Part shown: positions 56,901 through 64,000 of the stretch, piece by piece | Layout of the letters: the number at the start of each line of letters is the position of its first letter | Numbering within the stretch: position 1 is the stretch's first letter | DNA from: Symsagittifera roscoffensis | Lineage: Eukaryota > Xenacoelomorpha > Acoela > Convolutidae | DNA: 64,000 nucleotides | Direction of reading: 5' to 3' | NCBI RefSeq assembly: GCF_963678635.1 | Contig: NC_087063.1 | Coordinates: 5,426,386 to 5,490,385 of the forward strand | Made by a program: the position numbers and the translations under genes | Notes under the pieces: model-generated | Told to the model about the DNA's origin: nothing | Seen by the model: only the letters and a program-made list of their open reading frames with translations | Database searches by the model: none

Positions 56901-57983
56901 GGACCACTCCCCGGACTCTTGATCTAGTCCCAGGTGTTCAACTTCTTCTCTGAATGTTACTTTCTTATCCCTGACTTTTGTCTGCTCCAGAATTTTTTCG
57001 GGGATTTTTTCAACTAGTGATCGCACAACTTCCTTGCCATCAGTGATGCTTTCTTTTGAGACGTCAGTATTGTTCACTGTTTCTTCTCTCCGAAGTATGG
57101 TTAGTTCCGGTGCCTTCTGACCTTTCCCTTGGATCACGGGCTTGTCATCTGATAGTTTCTCAAGTAACCTCATTAAGTCTTCATCTATTCGGACCGTTCC
57201 CTCCTCTACCTGGATGAGATCATAACCTATTGCCTTGAGTGTTTCCCTCACGATCTTGGACTTGAGCATTATTCCTATCGGAATCCCTCTGCTTTTCTTC
57301 AAGATGGTCTTTTCAAGAGGCTCTTTCGGCAATTCGGGATGATCTTCAATCGGTTTGCCTGATTTGTCCAGCCATCTCGTGAGTGGAAGACTGTCGTACG
57401 TTTCTTTGTCCATAAAGGAGAAGCCGTCTTTGATCTCAGGTCTGTCCGCCTCTCTTTGTTCTTGCCTCTCGTAGAACTCCGTCTTCTTACTCAAGCTGTC
57501 AGCATTTTGATGTTTATCTCGTGTTCTGTGCTCAATTATCATGTTGTATCCATCCAAGCGAACTATCCACCTCCCAATATAGCTCTGGTCCATTGAGTAC
57601 GTTTTCAGCCAGCTTAGTGCTCGGTTGTCGACTCGCAGCTTGAAGGGCTCACTGCCTAAGTATGCTCTGTATTTTTCGACAAAGGTGACCACCGCGAACA
57701 TCTCTGCTTTCGGTGCTCCGTACTTCATTTCTGTGTCACTTAGTACCTTGCTCCCGTATGCTATTGGTCTCAAGACTGTCTTCCCATTCCATTCTTGTTC
57801 TTGATGGAGAATCCCAGAAATAGCGACTACTGACGCATCCGTGTCTAGCACGTACATCCCCTTCTCAGTCGGCATACCCAGTACTGGTGCCTCACACAGC
57901 TCTTTCTTTATTCTCTGGAATGACTCTTCTGCCGCGTTGTTCCACGTGAACTTCTTGCCCTTATGTCTCATTAATTGTTGCAT
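53907..57983 (-). CDS. gag-pol: Copy A pol C-terminal half: RNase H, integrase, macro-like tail
   Basis: This frame of 1358 codons is in the same frame as the upstream piece, from which a single TAG separates it. RNase H spans about 45-165 (TDASVV, AEMFAV, VDNRALSW, ADSLSK). An acidic spacer of nearly 400 residues follows, then an HHCC zinc-binding region (about 568-625). The integrase core has Asp651, Asp714 and Glu750, giving exact D,D(35)E spacing. A WRGPF module lies near 891. After an acidic linker with a GNRKRTGMRYNRYGDDF stretch, residues 1216-1358 resemble a macro domain of the TARG1/Poa1p type in strand order and spacing. The glycine-rich ligand loop is altered, so catalysis is doubtful. 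Confidence 0.87.
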   Translation of the reverse strand: MQQLMRHKGKKFTWNNAAEESFQRIKKELCEAPVLGMPTEKGMYVLDTDASVVAISGILHQEQEWNGKTVLRPIAYGSKVLSDTEMKYGAPKAEMFAVVTFVEKYRAYLGSEPFKLRVDNRALSWLKTYSMDQSYIGRWIVRLDGYNMIIEHRTRDKHQNADSLSKKTEFYERQEQREADRPEIKDGFSFMDKETYDSLPLTRWLDKSGKPIEDHPELPKEPLEKTILKKSRGIPIGIMLKSKIVRETLKAIGYDLIQVEEGTVRIDEDLMRLLEKLSDDKPVIQGKGQKAPELTILRREETVNNTDVSKESITDGKEVVRSLVEKIPEKILEQTKVRDKKVTFREEVEHLGLDQESGEWSRFMEEDKTGEGKLSGEREEWDEDSDESSEDQDSLCMILAEEKIRQHDRELQTDPSSGTYNLEIQEVRGGEELEKIAVSRKPLRELSCNSNVRTNLVPEDDMKIVKRMICVKLSDDIHNPGEMNGQIMALKEHVKARYRLSDLIRAQKNDKMTSNLSKWIHSGVKEKGELEEDSYKILSQFYKEKRDLLYHTAEGVVACKRRDEEKILHKHNLIILPQLYQTEVLFRSHDQMGHQGIDKVQQRILHRFDWPGMRKACERLVNACLACLQVKDPRKMKFPLKSVESSEFNEVVQTDHQKICMTESGYNQILVIIDHFTKLAEAVPCQTASAEETCDHLITHWISRYGCPMTFQSDNGKAFVGDLTKELMKRSHIAQAHSTTYHPQTNGLVERQNRTVVNMLRVYCSRYMTDWDKYLPQVVGAYNSTQHSTTGISPFMMLTGRERAMPITFFYPEYEGKRTSPQAYVKEAIKRQQELNELCRRNTAQAQMRQRKKYDEKILRAKPYEMGQYVWVFQNVIPPKGTKKLLKKWRGPFMITEVHHQGRFYRLSTGRAAHYENLKPHVPSPEDWCLPKDMEGLEYLVVEPACEVNEKGTREKNDGNENLSLDDNEKIEVESDAGSFVEEDWNDPEQNEVPKWMEPDRPTPPETRTGNRKRTGMRYNRYGDDFLIDKIQPDKLGDELLSAGELEAEEEWQVIDDGGHYPQDDYSTPELETDLEQSEIERRENTNLRILEWMRDVKDESREGQSIQQIDVSAANYMKTEDPLFGWTATDRPLDIPKDNSDPTTSTGTSINIFVRGVGVGLTHTENLMIKKLKEVRETSGLELEEEEPEPTVGRNFKTKFEIPNEYSENIMITDSDFILSNRTSAICITADMSFKSRLEADFKREYQNVEFLFRQRPGLGGIAALPPSVAQVPGKYLCFLVTRVNDRNTIDPEHVILALTRLRDFMIERGIVEVSMPVYDPNRGKLSSRELYAILHVVFAETEIMVHLHKKYYLSIA

Positions 57984-58022
57984 CGGGTATACCTTGTCCG
58001 CATAGCCCTTGATGAATTCTCT

Positions 58023-61000
58023 CTAATAGTTGGCGAAACCCAGGAAGCTCATCAGCTGGTGCTCCGTCTTCGGTGATTTCCAGGTTAGGACTGCTTCCAC
58101 GGCGTCTGGATCAGGTCTGATACCGTGTTTATCTACCATCCTGCCCAAGTATTTAATCGAGTCCTTGAGTATCTCGCACTTTGATGGTTTACACTTCAGC
58201 CCCGATCTTTTCATGCACGCGAACACCTCGTCAAGCCTCTCGATGTGGTCTTCTAGTGTTGGCGTTGCTATTACCACGTCGTCCACGTAGCACATTACCA
58301 GGTTGCCGTACTTCTTCGTCACGCCTATCAACGCGTGTGCCATCAGCCGCTGAAACGTGGCTGTTGCATTGCAGAGTCCAAACGGCATCCGTTTCCATTG
58401 AAACAGACCCAACTCGCAGGCGAACCCTGTCTTGTCCCTGTCTTGCTTCCTTAATGGTACCTGCCAAAAGGCCGAGCCTAAATCAAGAGTCGTAAAAAAT
58501 TTCGCATCACCTAACTTCGAGAGGCTCTCATCAATTCTAGGTATGGGATAGGCATCCTTCACCGTGACGGAGTTCAGGTATCGAAAGTCACAGCAAAACC
58601 TTAACTGGTCGCCTTTCTTTTTGGCCATCACTACTCCACACGCCCACGGTGACTTGGATGGTTCTATCATGTCATACTCTAGTAACGTTTCGATTTCTTT
58701 TCTACACGCGTCCGATTTGTGTGGGGTCATGCGCCTCGCCCCCTCCCTGTGTGGTACCGCGTTTTCCTCAAGTTCTATTTCATGTTCCACAAAATTACAA
58801 CACCCGATATCCGCCTTATGCCTTGAAAAAACCTCCTCGTTCCGCTCTAGTACGTCCTTGATAGCTTCGAGCTGTTCATCTTTCAGTTTGCCCCTTAAAT
58901 GTTCAATCTCCGGCAGAACCGGTTTATCAGTTTGCATTTCATCTAGTGTGGGTCGCTCTGGAAAGTTCGAACAGCTCGAAAGCCCATCGTCCGTTTCTGA
59001 CTTAAGTGATTTGATAAGACCTGAAGAATCTTTTATTCTCTGCAATCGTCTCAAGATACAAATTTTGTCCCTGTGATTGGGACAATCAACAACTTCATTT
59101 TGTTTTGAGTTTTCAATTGTTTCGTATCGAGTTTTAACTGGTAAAGCATATCCCAGCTTCCTCCCTCTCTGTATCGTGATCGGTATATCAAGGGTATTCA
59201 ACAAGACACTGACGCAGAGGCCGCTCTTCGTTATCGAAAATGATCTTCCTAAAACAGCAGCGCTTTGACTATTGGGATTTGGAACTATACACACTTGCTT
59301 GTTGTCACTTAGTTCATTATAATTTTTCATCCTCAAGCTTACGATTGCCGCTTCATTAGCTTTTAACCTCACTCTTCTACTCAAGAATACCGGTGCTTTG
59401 TTTTCATTCGCCATTATTAAATTTACCGGTTTGATTGCGTACCTCCTATCCGGGTTCCGTATCCTGAACATTGCATTATTTAGATCAATCGTTACGTCGA
59501 AATTCCTGATGAAGTCTCTGCCCAAAATGAATTGGTCAGATTCATCTAGGTTTTCTACCACGATGAAGCTCATCCACAGGTTACGTTCCCCCAAATTGAG
59601 GGCTATTATCGGCGTCCTGCCCAACACCCGAAGGGCCCCTTTGTTTGCAGCTGACAGCCGTATTCTCGAGTCTATCAAGTCACCTTTGTCAAAGCCCATC
59701 TTTTCCCATGTTTCGATTGGTATGACGCTCAAGACTGCTCCCGTGTCAAGTAATCCACGTAACTGAGTCTTTTTGCCATTTATGTCTAGCACGTGCCCTG
59801 TCACGTCTGCTTCCGTCCCGATGTGCATTGCATCTTCTTCAAGCATAGCACAGTGTCCAATCGATCTTACTTTCAATTCTTCTTTCCCTACATAGATTTG
59901 TCCAATTAGGTCTTCGTCGCATGTTATCATCGTCTTGGTATAGATGTTGATTCCATCTATATTTAGCATGACCTCGTGTGGACCATAAGCTTCAGTGTAC
60001 CTATTATCAACACGTACCGACTTGCTGCCCCCTCTCGTGAGTAGTGCCCTGAGCGCTCTGGAAGTCGTTTGTGGACTTATTCCACTCAAGTAGTCTGCAT
60101 ACACGTCAATGTGCATTATCGTCTGGTCGCTCGGCTCGCTCAAGTTTCTGGTTACCTCGTGTCCGCCCACTGTGATTATCGACATTATTCTTGCTCCGAT
60201 TTTCGATATTCCAAAAGGTTTACCTGTCACCATTTTCACGGTGTTACAATTCCCGGTCTTCATTGAGCCCGTTCTAGCCTCTGGTATTGAGTTCGATCCG
60301 GTTAATGCTTCGTTAAAATTCTGTCTTTCGATCTCCAACTTTAGTCGTTGCTCTATTTCTTTCGCAGCCAGATCTTGTTTCACTTTGGCAATTGCTTCCG
60401 TCGCCGCTTTCTCATAATTTATCTCTAGAGAGCTTCCGGCCGCGGACTCTAACGCACCGCTAACATGTGTAACAGCTTTCACTGTCTTCGTCGGCAATTC
60501 GGTGTTTGGTGCCCCCAAGTTCCTAGATTCAAACTCGTTTTGCCTGTTCCGCTGATTCTGCACCGCCGCTAATGCCAACTTATGTTTGGGGTGATTCTGG
60601 TCCTTGACCGCTTCCCAGAACAAGGGACAATCCATTCTGAAGTGCCCCTCCTGGTTACAGAAGAAGCATCTGGCGCCTATCTTGATGATTAAGCCATTAT
60701 AGTACTCGTGTTCCTCCATCTGGCTCATATCCTCTTCATCCGGTGCATAACCTAGGCTCTTCATGCCTTGTTTGTACGTTGTGCAGTCAGCCACATGATG
60801 ATCCGCTGACCCGCAGTTCGCGCATGATCTGCGCTTGTCCATATCATCTCTAGGTTTGTACCATGATGACCTCTGGGGTTGGCTTCCCCCTTGCGTGTTC
60901 CTGTTTTCGGAATATGAGTACTTCTTAGGTTTCATCAGCATGTATTCTCTTGATTTCTGTCTCATTTCTTCTGGGGTGGGTGCGCTGTCCTTCGACAATG

Positions 61001-62714
61001 TGTAGTATGTTGCTAACATTGTCCTTAAGTCATCACTTTTCACCCCATCGATGAACTTCGAGGCAATGCTAAAGTTCCGTCTATTTGTCGACTCCTCTGG
61101 GTCACTCCTCCTTCTCAAGCTCTCGAGGTTATCTAGGAACCGATCTATTGACTCGTCGTCCCTCTGCCTTCTCTTTTCAAATCGCATCATCGCTTGGTGA
61201 CCCTTCATGCCTGACCCGAATCGATTCAGCAATATCTCGAAGATCTTGTCCGCGGTGTCGCGTTCTTCCTCCTTCTTTGCGACCACGCATTTTAATGCCG
61301 TTCCTTCCAAGTTGCTCAGTATGGCTGTACATGCTTGTCTTTCGTCACTCAAGTTATCTTGTTCTAGATGTAATCTCATCACTTCCACCCAAGTGTCAAT
61401 GCATCCATCGGAGTCGTCCTTGAATTCTTTTGGCTTCTTGAATGTCTTTCTTGATTTTCCCTCTCTCCTGTCGCTCGAGTCAGTGTTTCTTGTGGCGAAG
61501 GCCTCTAGAGTCCTGTTCATCATCTCCCAAGTGCTGGCCCATGTCATAGCATCCGGTCCTGTGTTGCTGTTAGCTGTTGAATCTCCCGGAGCAGTCGTTG
61601 TATTCGACGTTCCATTCTTCATTATTGTTTTCGCCGCTGTTGGTGCTATGCTTATCGCATCCCTGGTTAAGGGCAACGGTGTCGATTGCCGTTTGTTCCT
61701 TTGTGGTTCTACAAAGTCAACTCTGGTGCCTTGCGTACGATCCGCTGCCGGTCTTTCTTGTGGAGTAGAACCTCTCAAGATTGCATCCAACTTCGCCTGT
61801 ATTGCACACGAACTCTCGGCCTGACTCTTGCTCATTGTGTCCATTCTCCTTTCCAGGCTTCCTAATTGGCTGTTGACATCATCATATCGGTTCTTCAACT
61901 GTTGCATGTCTGTTTTGATGTTCTTTTCTCGTTCTTCATTGGTGGCTTCTACCTTATCTGACATTTCCTTGAGTCTCTCATCTGTTGCCTTAGCTAGGTT
62001 AAAATAACTGTCTAGATACTCGTGCTTGTTGTATCTTATCTCCTTTTTTATCACCTCTCTGTCTTCTTCACTGTGCTTAAGTCTTTTGTCAATCTGATTT
62101 AATTTCGCCAACAAGTCACCCAGCTCAATGGTAGTCTCTTCATGGTCAGCCGTCGGTCTCTCTTCGGCCGTAGCCTCTGCTTTAGCTTGTTCCTCTCTTG
62201 GATTGGCTTCTGAGGTCTTCGTGCTCACTGTCCCAAATGTTCGTGCTCTTTCTGCTTTTGGTTCTTCAGTCACGTTTTCTTTCGTTTTTATTCCGAACAT
62301 TATTCCCAATTTTTCCGTAAAAGATGTCCTCTTTACTTGAGAGTCTTCTTTCACCGTTTCTTCGGTGTTGCCTATTGCATCTTCCGCGTCATCTATCGGT
62401 GAGAACTCTATGGGTTTCTGGTTCGGTTCCTCTGCATTGGGCATTGGAGTTGACTCTGTCGCCATCTTCCTTGTTTCATCCACACTTTGATCGGGTGTCT
62501 CTAGATCAATCTCGATGGTGGGTTCTACTCGCTCCCCTTCCGTGCCCTCTTTCGCCCTGTTCTCCGCTGTACTCCTTGTGCTGACCATGTTAACTGAAAA
62601 GTTCTTCTTCGTTATCTTTGGGCCCGTTGATGTCGTTCCGCGCAGCGATGAATTATATTTCGTGTTTGATCCACTTGACCTTTTTTCGAGCACCGGTACC
62701 CTACTCCGCCTCAT
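58023..62714 (-). CDS. gag-pol: Copy A gag, protease and most of RT
   Basis: This open frame of 1563 codons starts at ATG 62714 (MRRSRVPVL). It has a basic N-terminus, an acidic region, a coiled coil (about 190-300) and the capsid (about 430-600, NLEGTALKCV to FEKRRQRDDESID). CCHC knuckles follow at 631-644 and 683-696, then the protease with DTG at 990 and ILGRDF downstream, and RT from about 1340 with LDLGSAFWQV and YVDD at 1476-1479. Gag and pol share one frame, so no programmed frameshift is needed. A TAG at 58023-58025, where B has a Tyr codon, ends it inside RT. The remaining frame continues at once, so one point change separates the two halves. Confidence 0.9.
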   Translation of the reverse strand: MRRSRVPVLEKRSSGSNTKYNSSLRGTTSTGPKITKKNFSVNMVSTRSTAENRAKEGTEGERVEPTIEIDLETPDQSVDETRKMATESTPMPNAEEPNQKPIEFSPIDDAEDAIGNTEETVKEDSQVKRTSFTEKLGIMFGIKTKENVTEEPKAERARTFGTVSTKTSEANPREEQAKAEATAEERPTADHEETTIELGDLLAKLNQIDKRLKHSEEDREVIKKEIRYNKHEYLDSYFNLAKATDERLKEMSDKVEATNEEREKNIKTDMQQLKNRYDDVNSQLGSLERRMDTMSKSQAESSCAIQAKLDAILRGSTPQERPAADRTQGTRVDFVEPQRNKRQSTPLPLTRDAISIAPTAAKTIMKNGTSNTTTAPGDSTANSNTGPDAMTWASTWEMMNRTLEAFATRNTDSSDRREGKSRKTFKKPKEFKDDSDGCIDTWVEVMRLHLEQDNLSDERQACTAILSNLEGTALKCVVAKKEEERDTADKIFEILLNRFGSGMKGHQAMMRFEKRRQRDDESIDRFLDNLESLRRRSDPEESTNRRNFSIASKFIDGVKSDDLRTMLATYYTLSKDSAPTPEEMRQKSREYMLMKPKKYSYSENRNTQGGSQPQRSSWYKPRDDMDKRRSCANCGSADHHVADCTTYKQGMKSLGYAPDEEDMSQMEEHEYYNGLIIKIGARCFFCNQEGHFRMDCPLFWEAVKDQNHPKHKLALAAVQNQRNRQNEFESRNLGAPNTELPTKTVKAVTHVSGALESAAGSSLEINYEKAATEAIAKVKQDLAAKEIEQRLKLEIERQNFNEALTGSNSIPEARTGSMKTGNCNTVKMVTGKPFGISKIGARIMSIITVGGHEVTRNLSEPSDQTIMHIDVYADYLSGISPQTTSRALRALLTRGGSKSVRVDNRYTEAYGPHEVMLNIDGINIYTKTMITCDEDLIGQIYVGKEELKVRSIGHCAMLEEDAMHIGTEADVTGHVLDINGKKTQLRGLLDTGAVLSVIPIETWEKMGFDKGDLIDSRIRLSAANKGALRVLGRTPIIALNLGERNLWMSFIVVENLDESDQFILGRDFIRNFDVTIDLNNAMFRIRNPDRRYAIKPVNLIMANENKAPVFLSRRVRLKANEAAIVSLRMKNYNELSDNKQVCIVPNPNSQSAAVLGRSFSITKSGLCVSVLLNTLDIPITIQRGRKLGYALPVKTRYETIENSKQNEVVDCPNHRDKICILRRLQRIKDSSGLIKSLKSETDDGLSSCSNFPERPTLDEMQTDKPVLPEIEHLRGKLKDEQLEAIKDVLERNEEVFSRHKADIGCCNFVEHEIELEENAVPHREGARRMTPHKSDACRKEIETLLEYDMIEPSKSPWACGVVMAKKKGDQLRFCCDFRYLNSVTVKDAYPIPRIDESLSKLGDAKFFTTLDLGSAFWQVPLRKQDRDKTGFACELGLFQWKRMPFGLCNATATFQRLMAHALIGVTKKYGNLVMCYVDDVVIATPTLEDHIERLDEVFACMKRSGLKCKPSKCEILKDSIKYLGRMVDKHGIRPDPDAVEAVLTWKSPKTEHQLMSFLGFANY

Positions 62715-64000
62715 TATTTCTATTTACAACTGCTTTTATTTACAATTTTATTATATACACGATTCTATTCTAAGAATAAAAAAAATAATAAAACAACAAG
62801 ACAACAAAAAAAAATTTTTTTTTTTTTTTTTTGTGGTAACAAATTTAGTACAACGTGTTAAAAACCTTGTTGTAGCTCTCTTTCTAAAACCTTTGAAAAA
62901 TTTCCCTTAATGTGGTCTCAACTGTACCTATTTCGATTTGTCTTATTCTGTCTTAAAACACCCTTGTTGTAATTTGACTTCAATTTCTATACCGTCCCAA
63001 GACTATTCGTCACTATCACAGTACTCTCCGCTAGTGTCCTAAGACCCTTGTACCAAGGCCACTGTTCCAAGACTACTGTCCCAAGACTAGTGTCCCACGA
63101 CTACTGTCCCAAGACTAGTGTCCCAAGGCTAGTGTCCCAAGACTACTGTCCCAAGACTAGTGTCCCAAGGGTAGTGTCCCAAGACCAGTGTCCCAAGGCT
63201 AGTGTCCCAAGACTACTGTCCCAAGACTAGTGTCCCAAGGCTAGTGTCCCAAGACTACTGTCCCAAGGGTAGTGTCCCAAGACTAGTGTCCCAAGGCTAG
63301 TGTCCCAAGACTACTGTCCCAAGACTAGTGTCCCAAGGGTAGTGTCCCAAGACCAGTGTCCCAAGGCTGGTGTCCCAAGACTAGTGTCCCAAGACTAGTG
63401 TCCCAAAACCACTGTCCCAAGACCACTGTCCCCAGACCCTGTCCCAAGACCCCTGCCCCAACACCACTGTCCCAAGACCCCTGTCCCAAGACCCTGTCCC
63501 AAGACCCTGTCCCAAGACCACTGTCCCAAGACCCTGTCCCAAGACCCTGTCCCAAGACCCTGTCCCAAGACCCTGTCCCAAGACCACTGTCCCAAGACCA
63601 CTGTCCCAAGACCCTGTCCCAAGACTACTGTCCCAAGAACCTGTCCCAAGACCCTGTCCCAAGACCACTGTCCCAAGACCACTGTCCCAAGACCCTGTCC
63701 CAAGACCACTGTCCCAATACTCGTCACGGAGTGTCTTCCTCGTTGTAGGGTCTTCTTGAATCACCGTACCTTGTACCACCACTCAAGCTCTAGTAAAATT
63801 TTCCCAAAAACCCTCTCTTAAAAGCCAAATGCTGACCCCCCTCTTCTTTTTGGTTGTTTCTATTTCAATGTAGGTGCGCAGGTATCTTGCGATCACCTGT
63901 TCGTATAAAACCAAACACAAATCCTCACTAAAATGCAACAAAAATCTAAGTAAGAAAAATAATAAAAACAGAAAAATGAGCCCACCTGAAATTCAAAGGT
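62715..64000. other. Copy A 5' leader, partial
   Basis: This is non-coding leader homologous to 39611 onward in B, interrupted only by differences in array length and a T-rich run near 62808-62832. It contains the short tandem array and runs off the window before the 5' LTR. Confidence 0.75.
63031..63717. repeat. TGTCCCAAGAC-type short tandem array of copy A
   Basis: Roughly 45 units of 13-15 bp share the TGTCCCAAG core. The gag-proximal half uses CTAG and CTACTG tails and the distal half CCCTG and CCACTG tails, as in B. The array is longer than that of B, so unit number is variable while its organisation is kept. Confidence 0.93.

Larger units (their letters stand above)
43175..64000 (-). 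mobile_element. Copy A: giant Ty3/gypsy retrotransposon, 5' LTR outside window
   Basis: A second member of the same family as B lies in the same orientation. The 3' LTR, polypurine tract, ORF2, gag-pol and about 1.3 kb of leader are present. From the B leader length, the 5' LTR should start roughly 1.2 kb beyond the right edge. Its LTR is 916 bp and visibly diverged from the B LTRs, so A and B come from separate lineages of the family. Only three disabling changes are visible across about 18 kb of coding sequence. Confidence 0.92.

Noticed and set aside
21832-62714. Plus-strand frames of 60-210 codons opposite gag-pol and ORF2
   Set aside because: They mirror the minus-strand coding regions, lack motifs and break at positions where the minus-strand protein is conserved.
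63031-63717. CRISPR-like array
   Set aside because: Units are contiguous and nearly identical, without unique spacers, and the context is a eukaryotic retrotransposon leader.

Overview
The window looks like gene-poor, repeat-rich DNA from an invertebrate animal genome. I recognise no host protein-coding gene. A nematode-like host is my best guess, because the intergenic DNA is AT-rich and one 3' splice-site-like motif is TTTTCAG; this is a low-confidence inference. Nothing suggests bacterial DNA.

Layout. Positions 1-11,540 are AT-rich DNA without recognisable genes. They hold a three-copy tandem array of about 790 bp units (307-2636), a possible foldback element with an 11 bp repeat (about 8.5-9.35 kb), a 42 bp repeat (10.66-10.86 kb) and a possible 104 bp MITE (11,307-11,410). 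Positions 11,557 to about 20,630 hold a decayed Ty3/gypsy relative on the minus strand, here called C. Its RT is truncated, its gag 5' end and leader are tandemly duplicated (unit about 1.68 kb), and its leader is rich in a GGAGGGT motif and repeated hairpins. Positions 20,631-43,019 are a complete giant LTR retrotransposon, copy B (22.4 kb, minus strand). It has 895 bp LTRs beginning TGTGCC and ending TTACA on the element strand. After a 155 bp spacer that resembles the C leader, 43,175-64,000 is a second copy, A. A has its 3' LTR, both long coding regions and part of its leader here; its 5' LTR must lie beyond the right edge.

A and B share one plan, read on the minus strand: 5' LTR; a leader of about 2.5 kb with a TGTCCCAAGAC-type short tandem array (as read on the plus strand); one very long gag-pol frame of about 2,936 codons; a gap of about 500 bp with an intron-like GT..AG segment; a second frame of about 2,960 codons (ORF2); a purine-rich tract; and the 3' LTR. 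Gag-pol carries capsid, two CCHC knuckles, protease, RT, RNase H and D,D(35)E integrase, then an acidic tail ending in what looks like a macro domain (ADP-ribose-binding fold). ORF2 has a coiled coil, an SGNH/GDSL-hydrolase domain with its catalytic Ser, Asn, Asp and His, a second degenerate SGNH-like domain, about 1,900 residues I cannot assign, and a SUMO-interaction-like acidic C-terminus. No envelope-type protein is visible.

A is nearly open (one nonsense codon and two 1-nt frameshifts). B carries about nine disabling changes although its two LTRs differ at only six positions by eye. The most interesting content is the accessory coding capacity of this giant Ty3/gypsy family: macro-like tail, tandem SGNH domains, and ORF2.
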